A stretch of 32,982 nt of DNA from a bacterium (GTDB lineage: Bacteria > UBP6 > UBA1177 > JAKLFG01): positions 1-32,982 of the forward strand of contig JAKQHE010000097.1 in the NCBI GenBank assembly GCA_029573155.1, read 5' to 3'. Positions 1-7,388 of this stretch are shown here, piece by piece (the stretch's first letter is position 1; each line of letters starts with the position of its first letter). Both the position numbers and the translations under genes were made by a program. The notes under the pieces are model-generated. The model did not search any database. It saw only the letters and a list, made by a program, of their open reading frames with translations, and was not told the DNA's origin.

Positions 1-1
1 G

Positions 2-271
2 GTGGTCGACGCGGTGGTGCGGCTCATCCCCGGAGTGCTCGGCAACGAGGGATCGATCGAACAGGAGTCGTTCTCGCTCCCGCTCCTCGAACACGACCAC
101 TACACCATGCCGCGCGAGTTCCGCGGGCTCAAGGTGCCCAAGGTGCTCTTCTCGGGCGACCATGCGAAGATAGAGGCGTGGCGGAAAAAGAACGCGCTCA
201 TGCGGACGCTCCGCAACCGTCCAGAACTGCTGGCGCTCCTGCCCGAGAACTTCTTCGACGACGACAAGTGA
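2..271 (+). CDS. trmD: tRNA (guanine-N1-)-methyltransferase TrmD, C-terminal part (5' truncated by window edge)
   Basis: Translation [24 protein letters not shown]...[42 protein letters not shown] is typical of the TrmD C-terminus; followed by a SPOUT MTase and rplS, a classic neighbourhood. Confidence 0.93.
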   Translation: MVDAVVRLIPGVLGNEGSIEQESFSLPLLEHDHYTMPREFRGLKVPKVLFSGDHAKIEAWRKKNALMRTLRNRPELLALLPENFFDDDK

Positions 272-274
272 CCA

Positions 275-859
275 ATGGAACGGGTCTCGCTCGCGCTTCT
301 GCACTACCCGGTCCGGCAGGGGGGGCGCACCATCACGAGTTCGGTCACCAACTTCGATATCCATGACCTTGCGCGGCTCGCGGCGACCTACGGGCTCGGC
401 GCCTTCTATCTCGCCCATCCCGACGAGGGGATGCGCTCTCTGGCGACCGAGTTCGTGAGCCACTGGTTCGACGGCGCCGGGCGACTGTTCAATCCCGACC
501 GGACCACCGCGCTCGAAAAACTGCATATCGTCCGGACACTCGATGAGGCGATCGCCGACATCGAGCGGCGTCACGGCGAACGCCCCTTCCTGCTTGCGAC
601 CTCGGCGGTGCGGCGGCCCAAGACCCTCCCGTGGGAACGACTCGTCGCGCTGGGGGACCGACCGCTCCTTATCCTGTTCGGGACCGCCGAGGGAATAAGC
701 GAAGAACTTGATGATATCATTGATGGTTATGCCGATCCGATCGACCCCGGTACCGGATACAACCATCTCAGTGTCCGAAGCGCCGCATCGATTTTTATTG
801 ACAGACTTCACTCTTGTAAGTATAAACCTCTTCCGTTTTTGAGGAACGAAGGAGTTTGA
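275..859 (+). CDS. TrmD-associated SPOUT RNA methyltransferase-like protein (RNA_Me_trans type)
   Basis: Position between trmD and rplS; C-terminal [12 protein letters not shown]...[18 protein letters not shown] resembles the SPOUT cofactor-binding knot. Confidence 0.8.
   Translation: MERVSLALLHYPVRQGGRTITSSVTNFDIHDLARLAATYGLGAFYLAHPDEGMRSLATEFVSHWFDGAGRLFNPDRTTALEKLHIVRTLDEAIADIERRHGERPFLLATSAVRRPKTLPWERLVALGDRPLLILFGTAEGISEELDDIIDGYADPIDPGTGYNHLSVRSAASIFIDRLHSCKYKPLPFLRNEGV
798..826 (+). promoter_or_regulatory. Putative sigma70-type promoter upstream of rplS, inside the preceding CDS
   Basis: TTGACA (798-803), 17 bp, TATAAA (821-826); 35 nt before the rplS ATG. Confidence 0.55.
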
Positions 860-861
860 CC

Positions 862-1224
862 ATGGTAAGCCCGATCATCCGCGACATCGAGAAGCGCCAG
901 ATGCGCGTGGACCACTACTTCATCAAGCCCGGTGACAAGGTGTCGGTCCATACCCGCATCATCGAGGGCGACAAACAGCGCATACAGGTGTTCACCGGCG
1001 ATGTCATCGCGATAAACAACGGCCGCGCGAACAGCCGCACCACCATCACGGTACGCAAATCCTCTTCGGGGTTCGGCGTCGAGCGCATATTCCCGCTCCA
1101 TTCGCCGCTCATCGAGAAGATAGAATTGATCAACCGCGGCATCGTCCGGCGCGCCAAACTCTACTACCAGCGCAACCGCAGCGGTAACGCCGCCAAGATA
1201 AAGGTCAAGACCGACTGGCGGTGA
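862..1224 (+). CDS. rplS: 50S ribosomal protein L19
   Basis: Protein [43 protein letters not shown]...[35 protein letters not shown]-type L19; RBS gaaggag before the ATG at 862 (the ORF track start at 856 is upstream). Confidence 0.97.
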   Translation: MVSPIIRDIEKRQMRVDHYFIKPGDKVSVHTRIIEGDKQRIQVFTGDVIAINNGRANSRTTITVRKSSSGFGVERIFPLHSPLIEKIELINRGIVRRAKLYYQRNRSGNAAKIKVKTDWR

Positions 1225-2219
1225 GACGCCCCGGCGGACCGTACCTTCCCATCTTCCGTATCATTCCTCTGTCGCTTCTGCTCTATACCGTCATGCTGTG
1301 CGCCGCGGAACTTCCGGTACCGGCGCCGGCGCCCGATGAGGCGCTCGCTCCGTCGCGCCGGGAGCCGGGGTCCGGCTTCTTTCTGAGCGGCACCGAGCGA
1401 GGCCCCCGGCTCGAGACCCATCTGTGCGGCGCCGACGCGATGCGCCCCGGTGGGCAGTTCTATTTCTTCAACAAGAAAAAGGAACTTTGCCAGCGGAGCG
1501 TGACCTACCATCCCGCCGCCGTCGCCATACGCCTGCCCCGCACCGCCGCCCCCGTGTCGATCGAACTGCCGTGGCGGCTGGTGGACGGCGAGGAGAGCAT
1601 CCTGCTGTACGATCCCGCCGCGAAATTCGGCGAACTGTCCGACGAAGAAGGGCGCGTGCTCGTCGAGGATGAGTACGGCGTGTTGTTCGATGCGGCGGGC
1701 GCCGTCGCCGCCCCCCGCTTCCTGTTCCGCGACGGCTCGTGGGGTCCGGTCGTCCCGCTCAGGGAACTGTTCCTCCTGCAGGTGCAGGCTGACCGCTCTT
1801 TCTCGGTCGAGGTACGGAGCGCCGCCGACCTGTCGGGCGCGACCGCCGACATCGCGTCGTTCTTCGGGCTCTCGGCCGAACGCATCGTCCTGCGTTCGCC
1901 CGGACCTCATCGCGCGACGATCACCGGTGGAGGATTCTCCGACATGCGGATACCGATGCTCGTTCCCGACGGGAAGGGTGATCAGTTCGGCAGGTATCGC
2001 ATCGAGATGCGGAAGAGCGGCCCTGACCGGAAGGGAAAAAGAGTGCGACGCGCGGAGTTGAAGTTCGCCGCCGGTGCCGCCATCGCCGAAACGACGCTCA
2101 ACGGGTCGTTCACGCTGGAGATAACGATAAGAAAAGAGGAAATGGACCCGGCGGAGGAAGAGAAACTGCGCCTCTTCCTACAACAGAATCTTCCCCGTTC
2201 CTACGCGGAGGATAGATGA
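1221..2219 (+). CDS. Hypothetical exported protein, no recognised domain
   Basis: GTG start overlaps the rplS stop (GTGA); N-terminal hydrophobic segment [19 protein letters not shown]; 3' end overlaps the ribD start (ATGA). Confidence 0.75.
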   Translation: MRRPGGPYLPIFRIIPLSLLLYTVMLCAAELPVPAPAPDEALAPSRREPGSGFFLSGTERGPRLETHLCGADAMRPGGQFYFFNKKKELCQRSVTYHPAAVAIRLPRTAAPVSIELPWRLVDGEESILLYDPAAKFGELSDEEGRVLVEDEYGVLFDAAGAVAAPRFLFRDGSWGPVVPLRELFLLQVQADRSFSVEVRSAADLSGATADIASFFGLSAERIVLRSPGPHRATITGGGFSDMRIPMLVPDGKGDQFGRYRIEMRKSGPDRKGKRVRRAELKFAAGAAIAETTLNGSFTLEITIRKEEMDPAEEEKLRLFLQQNLPRSYAEDR

Positions 2220-3271
2220 GGACGCCGCTTGCCTCGCTCATGGCGCGGGCGGTGGAGATAGCCCGCAACGGCGGTCGTGCCGTCTACCCCAACCCGATGG
2301 TCGGCGCGGTGATATGCGACGACGAGGGGAACATCCTTTCCGAAGGGTGGCACCGGTGTTGCGGCGGCGACCACGCTGAGGTGGACGCGCTGAAGAAACT
2401 CGACCGATCGGCGACGGGGCTCACCATGCTGGTGACGCTCGAACCGTGCAACCATTTCGGCAGGACCCCGCCGTGCAGTCACGCGATCGTCGCGGCGGGC
2501 ATCAAAAAGGTCTATATCGCCTCGCATGAGCCGACCGAAAAGGCATGCGGCGGCTGTGACTATCTGACCTCGCACGGTGTCGCGGTAGAGTTCGTGCCGG
2601 GGTTCGAAGAGGAACTCGCCGAACTCAACCGGTTCTTCTCCGCCACCGCGAAAGAACGGCGGCCGTGGGTGACGCTCAAGGCGGCGACAACCGCCGACGG
2701 TTTCATCGCCCCGCCCGGCGGCGGCCGGTTCGCGATATCATCCCCCGAAGCGCTTGTCGAAGGACACCGTCTGCGCGCCGGACACATGGCCATCGCCGTC
2801 GGCGCCGGTACGGTGAACAGCGACGACCCGCTCCTGACGGTGCGCCTCGTCGAGGGTCCCGACCCGATACCGGTCATCTTCAGCGCACGGCTCGCGCTCA
2901 AGCCCGATCGAAGGGTGCTCGACCGCGCCCCGATCATCTTCACTGCGGTCGCCGACCGCCACCGCGTTGCGCTGCTCGCCGCGCGTGGGTGCCGCATCGA
3001 GACGCTGACTCCGGGGGCGGGATCCATCGGCCGCGCGCTCTCCGTTCTTTGGGAAAGATACCGCATCAATTCGCTGCTTGTCGAAGGAGGCGCGGCGCTC
3101 CACACCTCGTTCCTCGCCGAGGGTCTTGTCGACGAGATGGTCCGTTTCATCGCGCCGCTCCCTCTCGGCGAGGGGATAGCGTTGGCGGAGCCGGCCGAAG
3201 CCGACCGTCGCTTCCGCCTGCACGCCGTTTCGCCGTGCGGTGCCGATGTGATGCAGGTCTGGCGCCGGTAA
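2216..3271 (+). CDS. ribD: Bifunctional diaminohydroxyphosphoribosylaminopyrimidine deaminase / 5-amino-6-(5-phosphoribosylamino)uracil reductase
   Basis: N-terminal deaminase motifs DHAEVDAL and LEPCNHFGRTPPCSHAI; C-terminal RibD reductase domain (VTLKAATTADGFI..., LLVEGGAALHTSFL). Confidence 0.93.
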   Translation: MRTPLASLMARAVEIARNGGRAVYPNPMVGAVICDDEGNILSEGWHRCCGGDHAEVDALKKLDRSATGLTMLVTLEPCNHFGRTPPCSHAIVAAGIKKVYIASHEPTEKACGGCDYLTSHGVAVEFVPGFEEELAELNRFFSATAKERRPWVTLKAATTADGFIAPPGGGRFAISSPEALVEGHRLRAGHMAIAVGAGTVNSDDPLLTVRLVEGPDPIPVIFSARLALKPDRRVLDRAPIIFTAVADRHRVALLAARGCRIETLTPGAGSIGRALSVLWERYRINSLLVEGGAALHTSFLAEGLVDEMVRFIAPLPLGEGIALAEPAEADRRFRLHAVSPCGADVMQVWRR

Positions 3272-3273
3272 CC

Positions 3274-3301
3274 TTGCTTTGCCTCACGGTAACGGTATGA
3301 T
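3274..3301 (+). promoter_or_regulatory. Putative sigma70-type promoter for the FG-GAP lipoprotein
   Basis: TTGCTT, 16 bp, TATGAT in ttgctttgcctcacggtaacggtatgat, about 35 nt upstream of the ATG at 3335. Confidence 0.45.
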
Positions 3302-3334
3302 GGTGACCTGTTCATAAAAGATGGAGGATCTGTC

Positions 3335-5320
3335 ATGGCGCGGTCTCTTTTTGCCCTCGCGATGGTCGCTTTTCCCCTTATGGTCGGGGTATCCTGTTCC
3401 GGCGGCGGCGGCGAGGCGCAGGATACCGATGAACTGACCTCCGACGCCGATACGGTGCCGCCGCTCATCTGCCGCACCCCCGGCGTCGGGCCCTATCCGA
3501 TCGTCTTCACCGATGTCACCGACGAGATCGGGTTCGGCGAAACGGGACTCGTGGTCGTCGGCTCGGTCGTGACGAGCGCCGACATCAACAACGACGGCTG
3601 GCCCGATCTCTATATCTCGAAAGGGGCGAAGACCCGCGAGAACTCCGAGGTGCCGACCGGCCTCTACCGTCTATTCATCAACGACAAAGGGACTGGGTTC
3701 ACCGAGACCACCTGGACCTCGGGCCTGTTCAAGAGGCGCGACGGGGAGGATGGCCGCGTCTCCTCGTTCGTCGTCTGGGGCGATGTGAACAACGACGGGA
3801 ATATGGACGCCTTCAACGCCGCCTACTTCGACGCCGACACCGACGAGACGGGCGACCAGAGCAGTGTGTTCCTCGGAAAGGGCGACGGCACCTTCACGAT
3901 AGCCCCGCTCCACGAGTTCTTCACGACCTACCTCGATCCGGTCGCCGGCGTCTCGTTCCTCGATTATGACCGCGATGGCCTGCTTGACATATTCGTCGGC
4001 CATCACTACGGCAAATACGGCTACCTCAACATGGCCGAACAGGATACGCTCCACCGCGGCGACGGCGCCGGGAAGTTCACCCACGCGACCGACGAAGCGG
4101 GGCTCACGACGCTCAAGGGGACCACCGATGAGATCATCAAGTCGGGGAAGAATCACAAACCGACCTGGGGCGTCACCGCGTGCGATGTCGATGGCGACGG
4201 CTGGACCGACCTCATGACGACCACCTACGGTCGCGGCTTCAACATGTTCTGGCGCAACAAGGGCGGCACCTTCGAGGACCTCTCGATCTCCTCGAAGTTC
4301 GCCGAGGACGAGATGCTCGACTATGCCGACGACCAGTGGTATCTCTGTTACTGCAAGTCGCACACCGACGCGGGCGACTACTGCGCCGACGCCGCGAGCC
4401 CCTCGATCGATTGCACCGGACTCGAGGAGGCGTGGGAGCCGGGCTTCAGCGACCATCCGGCGCGGCTCGGCGGCAACAGTTCGGCGACCGTCTGCGCCGA
4501 CATCGACGGCGATGGCGACATGGACCTGCTCGCGGTCGAACTGGCCCACTGGCACATCGGGCAGGCGTCCGACAAGACCGAGATACTGCGCAACGACGGG
4601 TTCCCCGAAAAACCGTTCGTCCGCCCCGGCCGCGAGGCGACCGGCATCCTGCGGACCCATGTCTCGGGGTGGAACGAAGGGGACCTCGGTGCGCTCGCCG
4701 ACGATATCGACAACGACGGCCGCATCGATCTCTATGTCCTCAGTTCCGACTACCCCGGCACCTATGCTCTGCTGTACCAACAGCAGGCCGACGGCACCTT
4801 CGCCGAGAAGGGCTCGGATGCGGGGGTCCGCGTCATCCGGTCCCATGGCGCGACGCTCATCGACTATGACCGCGACGGTGACTACGACATGGTCGTCGGT
4901 TCCTCGCTCATGCGTTGGAGCGCCTCCGATGTGCCGCCCGCGCCGTCACAGCCGTGGGTCAAGGTGCTCCGCAACGATACCGCGCCGGCGGCGAACCGCT
5001 TCATGTTCCTTCTCGAAGGAGCCGGTACGGTCGATGGCACCAACCGGGCAGCGATAGGCGCCCGTATCACCGTCAAGGCGGGTGGAAAAACATTTATCCG
5101 TGAATATCAAGGTGGTTATGGGCTTTTCGGGTTTCAGAACGACCCGCTCATCATCGTTGGCGCAGGCGAGGCCTGCGTGGCCGACGAGATAACGGTCCGC
5201 TGGCCGAACAAGAAAGGATCATCGAGTACTTTCAATGAGATACCGGCAAATTATGTGGTGCGGATACACGAAAAGGACGGTCTTTCCTACCAGACGCCCG
5301 AAGAATATGCCGCCCGCTGA
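3335..5320 (+). CDS. FG-GAP/VCBS-repeat lipoprotein with C-terminal ASPIC/UnbV domain (CRTAC1-like)
   Basis: Signal and lipobox-like VGVSC; seven DxDxDG-type Ca-binding motifs (DINNDGWPDLY, DVNNDGNMDAF, DYDRDGLLDIF, DVDGDGWTDLM, DIDGDGDMDLL, DIDNDGRIDLY, DYDRDGDYDMV); C-terminal VRWPNKKGSSSTFNEIPANYVVRI. Confidence 0.88.
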   Translation: MARSLFALAMVAFPLMVGVSCSGGGGEAQDTDELTSDADTVPPLICRTPGVGPYPIVFTDVTDEIGFGETGLVVVGSVVTSADINNDGWPDLYISKGAKTRENSEVPTGLYRLFINDKGTGFTETTWTSGLFKRRDGEDGRVSSFVVWGDVNNDGNMDAFNAAYFDADTDETGDQSSVFLGKGDGTFTIAPLHEFFTTYLDPVAGVSFLDYDRDGLLDIFVGHHYGKYGYLNMAEQDTLHRGDGAGKFTHATDEAGLTTLKGTTDEIIKSGKNHKPTWGVTACDVDGDGWTDLMTTTYGRGFNMFWRNKGGTFEDLSISSKFAEDEMLDYADDQWYLCYCKSHTDAGDYCADAASPSIDCTGLEEAWEPGFSDHPARLGGNSSATVCADIDGDGDMDLLAVELAHWHIGQASDKTEILRNDGFPEKPFVRPGREATGILRTHVSGWNEGDLGALADDIDNDGRIDLYVLSSDYPGTYALLYQQQADGTFAEKGSDAGVRVIRSHGATLIDYDRDGDYDMVVGSSLMRWSASDVPPAPSQPWVKVLRNDTAPAANRFMFLLEGAGTVDGTNRAAIGARITVKAGGKTFIREYQGGYGLFGFQNDPLIIVGAGEACVADEITVRWPNKKGSSSTFNEIPANYVVRIHEKDGLSYQTPEEYAAR

Positions 5321-5396
5321 TGTTCGTCGCCGTTACCTTAAAGTAAAGCGATCCGTTATGCCGTCAAATAGTCAACTGCCCGAAGAGAAAGATAAA

Positions 5397-5445
5397 AGAG
5401 CTGTCCACGGTTAAGGCGGTGCCCTTCCCGGACCTCTCTTTTTAT
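5397..5445 (+). terminator. Putative intrinsic terminator after the FG-GAP gene
   Basis: Discontinuous stem AGAG-GTCC-GG-AAGG / CCTT-CC-GGAC-CTCT with small internal loops, followed by a T tract (ctttttat). Confidence 0.5.
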
Positions 5446-5509
5446 ATGACATAACGGCCTATATAACGAGCGCAACAAATTGAAAAATCAAAGTATTTTA
5501 AGAAATTCC

Positions 5510-5538
5510 TTGACTTCGCACCCTCTCGCCGTTACATT
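5510..5538 (+). promoter_or_regulatory. Putative sigma70-type promoter for the CarD-like gene
   Basis: TTGACT (5510-5515), 17 bp, TACATT (5533-5538). Confidence 0.55.
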
Positions 5539-5591
5539 CAAAAGGTTCTCTCGTCCCTTTTACGGATCTCTTGGCGAAGGAGGTTCCCGTG

Positions 5592-6098
5592 ATGACTTTC
5601 AAGAAAGGCGATTTGGCTGTCTATCCCAATCATGGCGTCGGTGAGATCGTGTCCATCGAGGAGAAGGCGCTTGGCGCCGACACCGTCAAGTGTTATGTGG
5701 TCAACATGGTGCATTCCGGTTCAAAGGTCTTCGTGCCGGTCGATTCGGCGTCGCGCATGGGCCTGCGGAATGTCGTCGAGAAGACCTCGGCCGCGACCGT
5801 TTACTCCTGCCTGCATGAGCGCAACCCGCTCCTGCTCAAAATGAACTGGAACAAACGGTACCGCTATTTTCAGGACAAGATGCGGACCGGCAAGGCGACC
5901 GATGTCGCCTCCGTGGTGTCCGACCTGCTGTACCTCAAACGGAAAAAAGGGCTTTCCTACGGCGAAGAGAAGATGCTCCATGATGCCGAGGAGATACTCG
6001 CCACCGAACTCTCGATAGCCGAGAAGAGCGACAAGGAGGCGATCCGCAAGAAGATCTACCGCCTCGTCGAATCATCGCTGAAGACCCCGGCCCGCTGA
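5592..6098 (+). CDS. CarD family transcriptional regulator
   Basis: MTFKKGDLAVYPNHGVGEIVSIEEKALG...VNMVHSGSKVFVPVDSASRMGLR; RBS gaaggagg upstream of the ATG at 5592. Confidence 0.92.
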   Translation: MTFKKGDLAVYPNHGVGEIVSIEEKALGADTVKCYVVNMVHSGSKVFVPVDSASRMGLRNVVEKTSAATVYSCLHERNPLLLKMNWNKRYRYFQDKMRTGKATDVASVVSDLLYLKRKKGLSYGEEKMLHDAEEILATELSIAEKSDKEAIRKKIYRLVESSLKTPAR

Positions 6099-6125
6099 AG
6101 GGCTTTTCTCCCGTCCCCAGACAAC

Positions 6126-6159
6126 ATACCACTTGCAAAAAAATAAATAGTGGTATAAT
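6126..6159 (+). promoter_or_regulatory. Putative promoter/operator of the Kazal-lipoprotein locus
   Basis: Perfect 8-bp inverted repeat ATACCACT (6126-6133) / AGTGGTAT (6149-6156) spanning an AT-rich core, with TTGCAA and an overlapping TATAAT (6154-6159). Confidence 0.5.
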
Positions 6160-6210
6160 AAAGCCGTCACACAGGGAGTACTAAATCGTCCGGTCTTTGA
6201 TTTCGGGAGG

Positions 6211-7377
6211 ATGCCCATGACGAAATATCGCCTGATCGCGCTTGTGCCGGCGATCGCCCTGCTCCTGATGGCGGGCTGTGACAACACCACCATTCTGAAG
6301 CCGATCCCCGACAATGCGCCGAATGACACCGATCAGACCGTTGTCACCGATGATCTGGCCACCGACGACCCCGTCACCGATGTTCCCCTCACCGACGCCG
6401 ATGAGCAGGTGCCCGACGGTGAATGGCCTGACGGTGAATGGCCCGACGGTGAGTGGCCCGACGGTGAGTGGCCTGATAGCGAGTGGCCCGACAGCGATAT
6501 CGAAGGCGCTTGTGGAAGCAACGCCAATTGCAAGGAGCAGGAATACTGTGCCAAACCGAACGGGACCTGCGAGGCCTATCTGGCCGGCACCTGCACGGTG
6601 CGACCGACCGAGGAGGAGTGCTGGATGTACTCGGCCATCATCACCGTCTGCGGCTGCGACAATGTGACCTACCAGCATCCCTGTTTTGCGCAGGCCGCCG
6701 GAGTGAATGTTGCCTACGAAGGCCAGTGCGGTACCGTCACCACCTGCACGACCAACGAAGAATGCGGCGATTTCGTCGCGATGCACTGCCAGAAAGCGGT
6801 CGGCGTATGCGAGAACGGCACCGGCGTTTGCGTGATGCCCGAGACCGGCTGTGCCGAGATCTATGCGCCGGTCTGCGGATGTGACGGGAACACCTACGGC
6901 AACGAGTGCACGGCGCATGCCAGTTTCATGAATGTCGCCTATGAGGGGGAGTGCGGAGGGGAAGAGAAGTTCTCGACCCTGTCCTACTACTACGACGCGA
7001 ACACCGACGAGCCGCCGCTTGCGACGGTGATCATTTACACCGCCGACGGGACGGTCACTTTCGAGGGGGCCGATATCGTGAGTCGTGAGGCCGATAACAC
7101 CTATGTCTATTTGCGGACCACCTTCTACGGGCCCGACGGCGGCGGGGTGGTCGATCTTCAGTTGCGGCTTGCCGCCGGTAGTCAACTGCCGGTGACGGCG
7201 ACGCTCGACGGCACGAATTCCTACGCCCAGTGGACCAACTTCTACGGCGGTGGTCCGATCGAACTCATCGGTAATCTGTATGGTGCGGTGACCATATCGC
7301 AGTATCAGCGGAACGACAACACCATCACGCTGATAGAGATGGGAGGAAAAGAACTGACCTTTGAGGAGAACCGATAA
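6211..7377 (+). CDS. Lipoprotein with EWPDG tandem-repeat linker, Kazal-like domains and uncharacterised C-terminal domain (paralog A)
   Basis: Lipobox LLMAGC; Asp-rich linker with (G/S)EWPD repeats; CGSNANCKEQEYCAKPNGTC; Kazal-like VCGCDNVTYQHPC and CAEIYAPVCGCDGNTYGNECTAHA; C-terminal EEKFSTLSYYYD... Confidence 0.85.
   Translation: MPMTKYRLIALVPAIALLLMAGCDNTTILKPIPDNAPNDTDQTVVTDDLATDDPVTDVPLTDADEQVPDGEWPDGEWPDGEWPDGEWPDSEWPDSDIEGACGSNANCKEQEYCAKPNGTCEAYLAGTCTVRPTEEECWMYSAIITVCGCDNVTYQHPCFAQAAGVNVAYEGQCGTVTTCTTNEECGDFVAMHCQKAVGVCENGTGVCVMPETGCAEIYAPVCGCDGNTYGNECTAHASFMNVAYEGECGGEEKFSTLSYYYDANTDEPPLATVIIYTADGTVTFEGADIVSREADNTYVYLRTTFYGPDGGGVVDLQLRLAAGSQLPVTATLDGTNSYAQWTNFYGGGPIELIGNLYGAVTISQYQRNDNTITLIEMGGKELTFEENR
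6415..6498 (+). repeat. In-frame 15-bp tandem repeat encoding DGEWP units
   Basis: Five units of GACGGTGARTGGCCY (last diverged to GATAGCGAGTGGCCC) starting at 6415. Confidence 0.9.
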
Positions 7378-7388
7378 CGGAGGATACC

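Noticed and set aside
3671-4846. 391-aa minus-strand ORF opposite the FG-GAP gene.
   Set aside because: Antisense artefact of high GC3; the sense strand has seven Ca-binding repeats and an ASPIC/UnbV domain.
5321-5570. Possible tRNA or 6S-like RNA in the intergenic region.
   Set aside because: No tRNA cloverleaf motif (no GTTCRA-type T-arm with matching acceptor) and no convincing 6S architecture; only the terminator and inverted repeat are supportable.
6072-6120. Terminator after the CarD-like gene (GCCC-gctgaa-GGGC-TTTT overlapping the stop codon).
   Set aside because: Only a 4-bp stem; too weak to call without transcript data.
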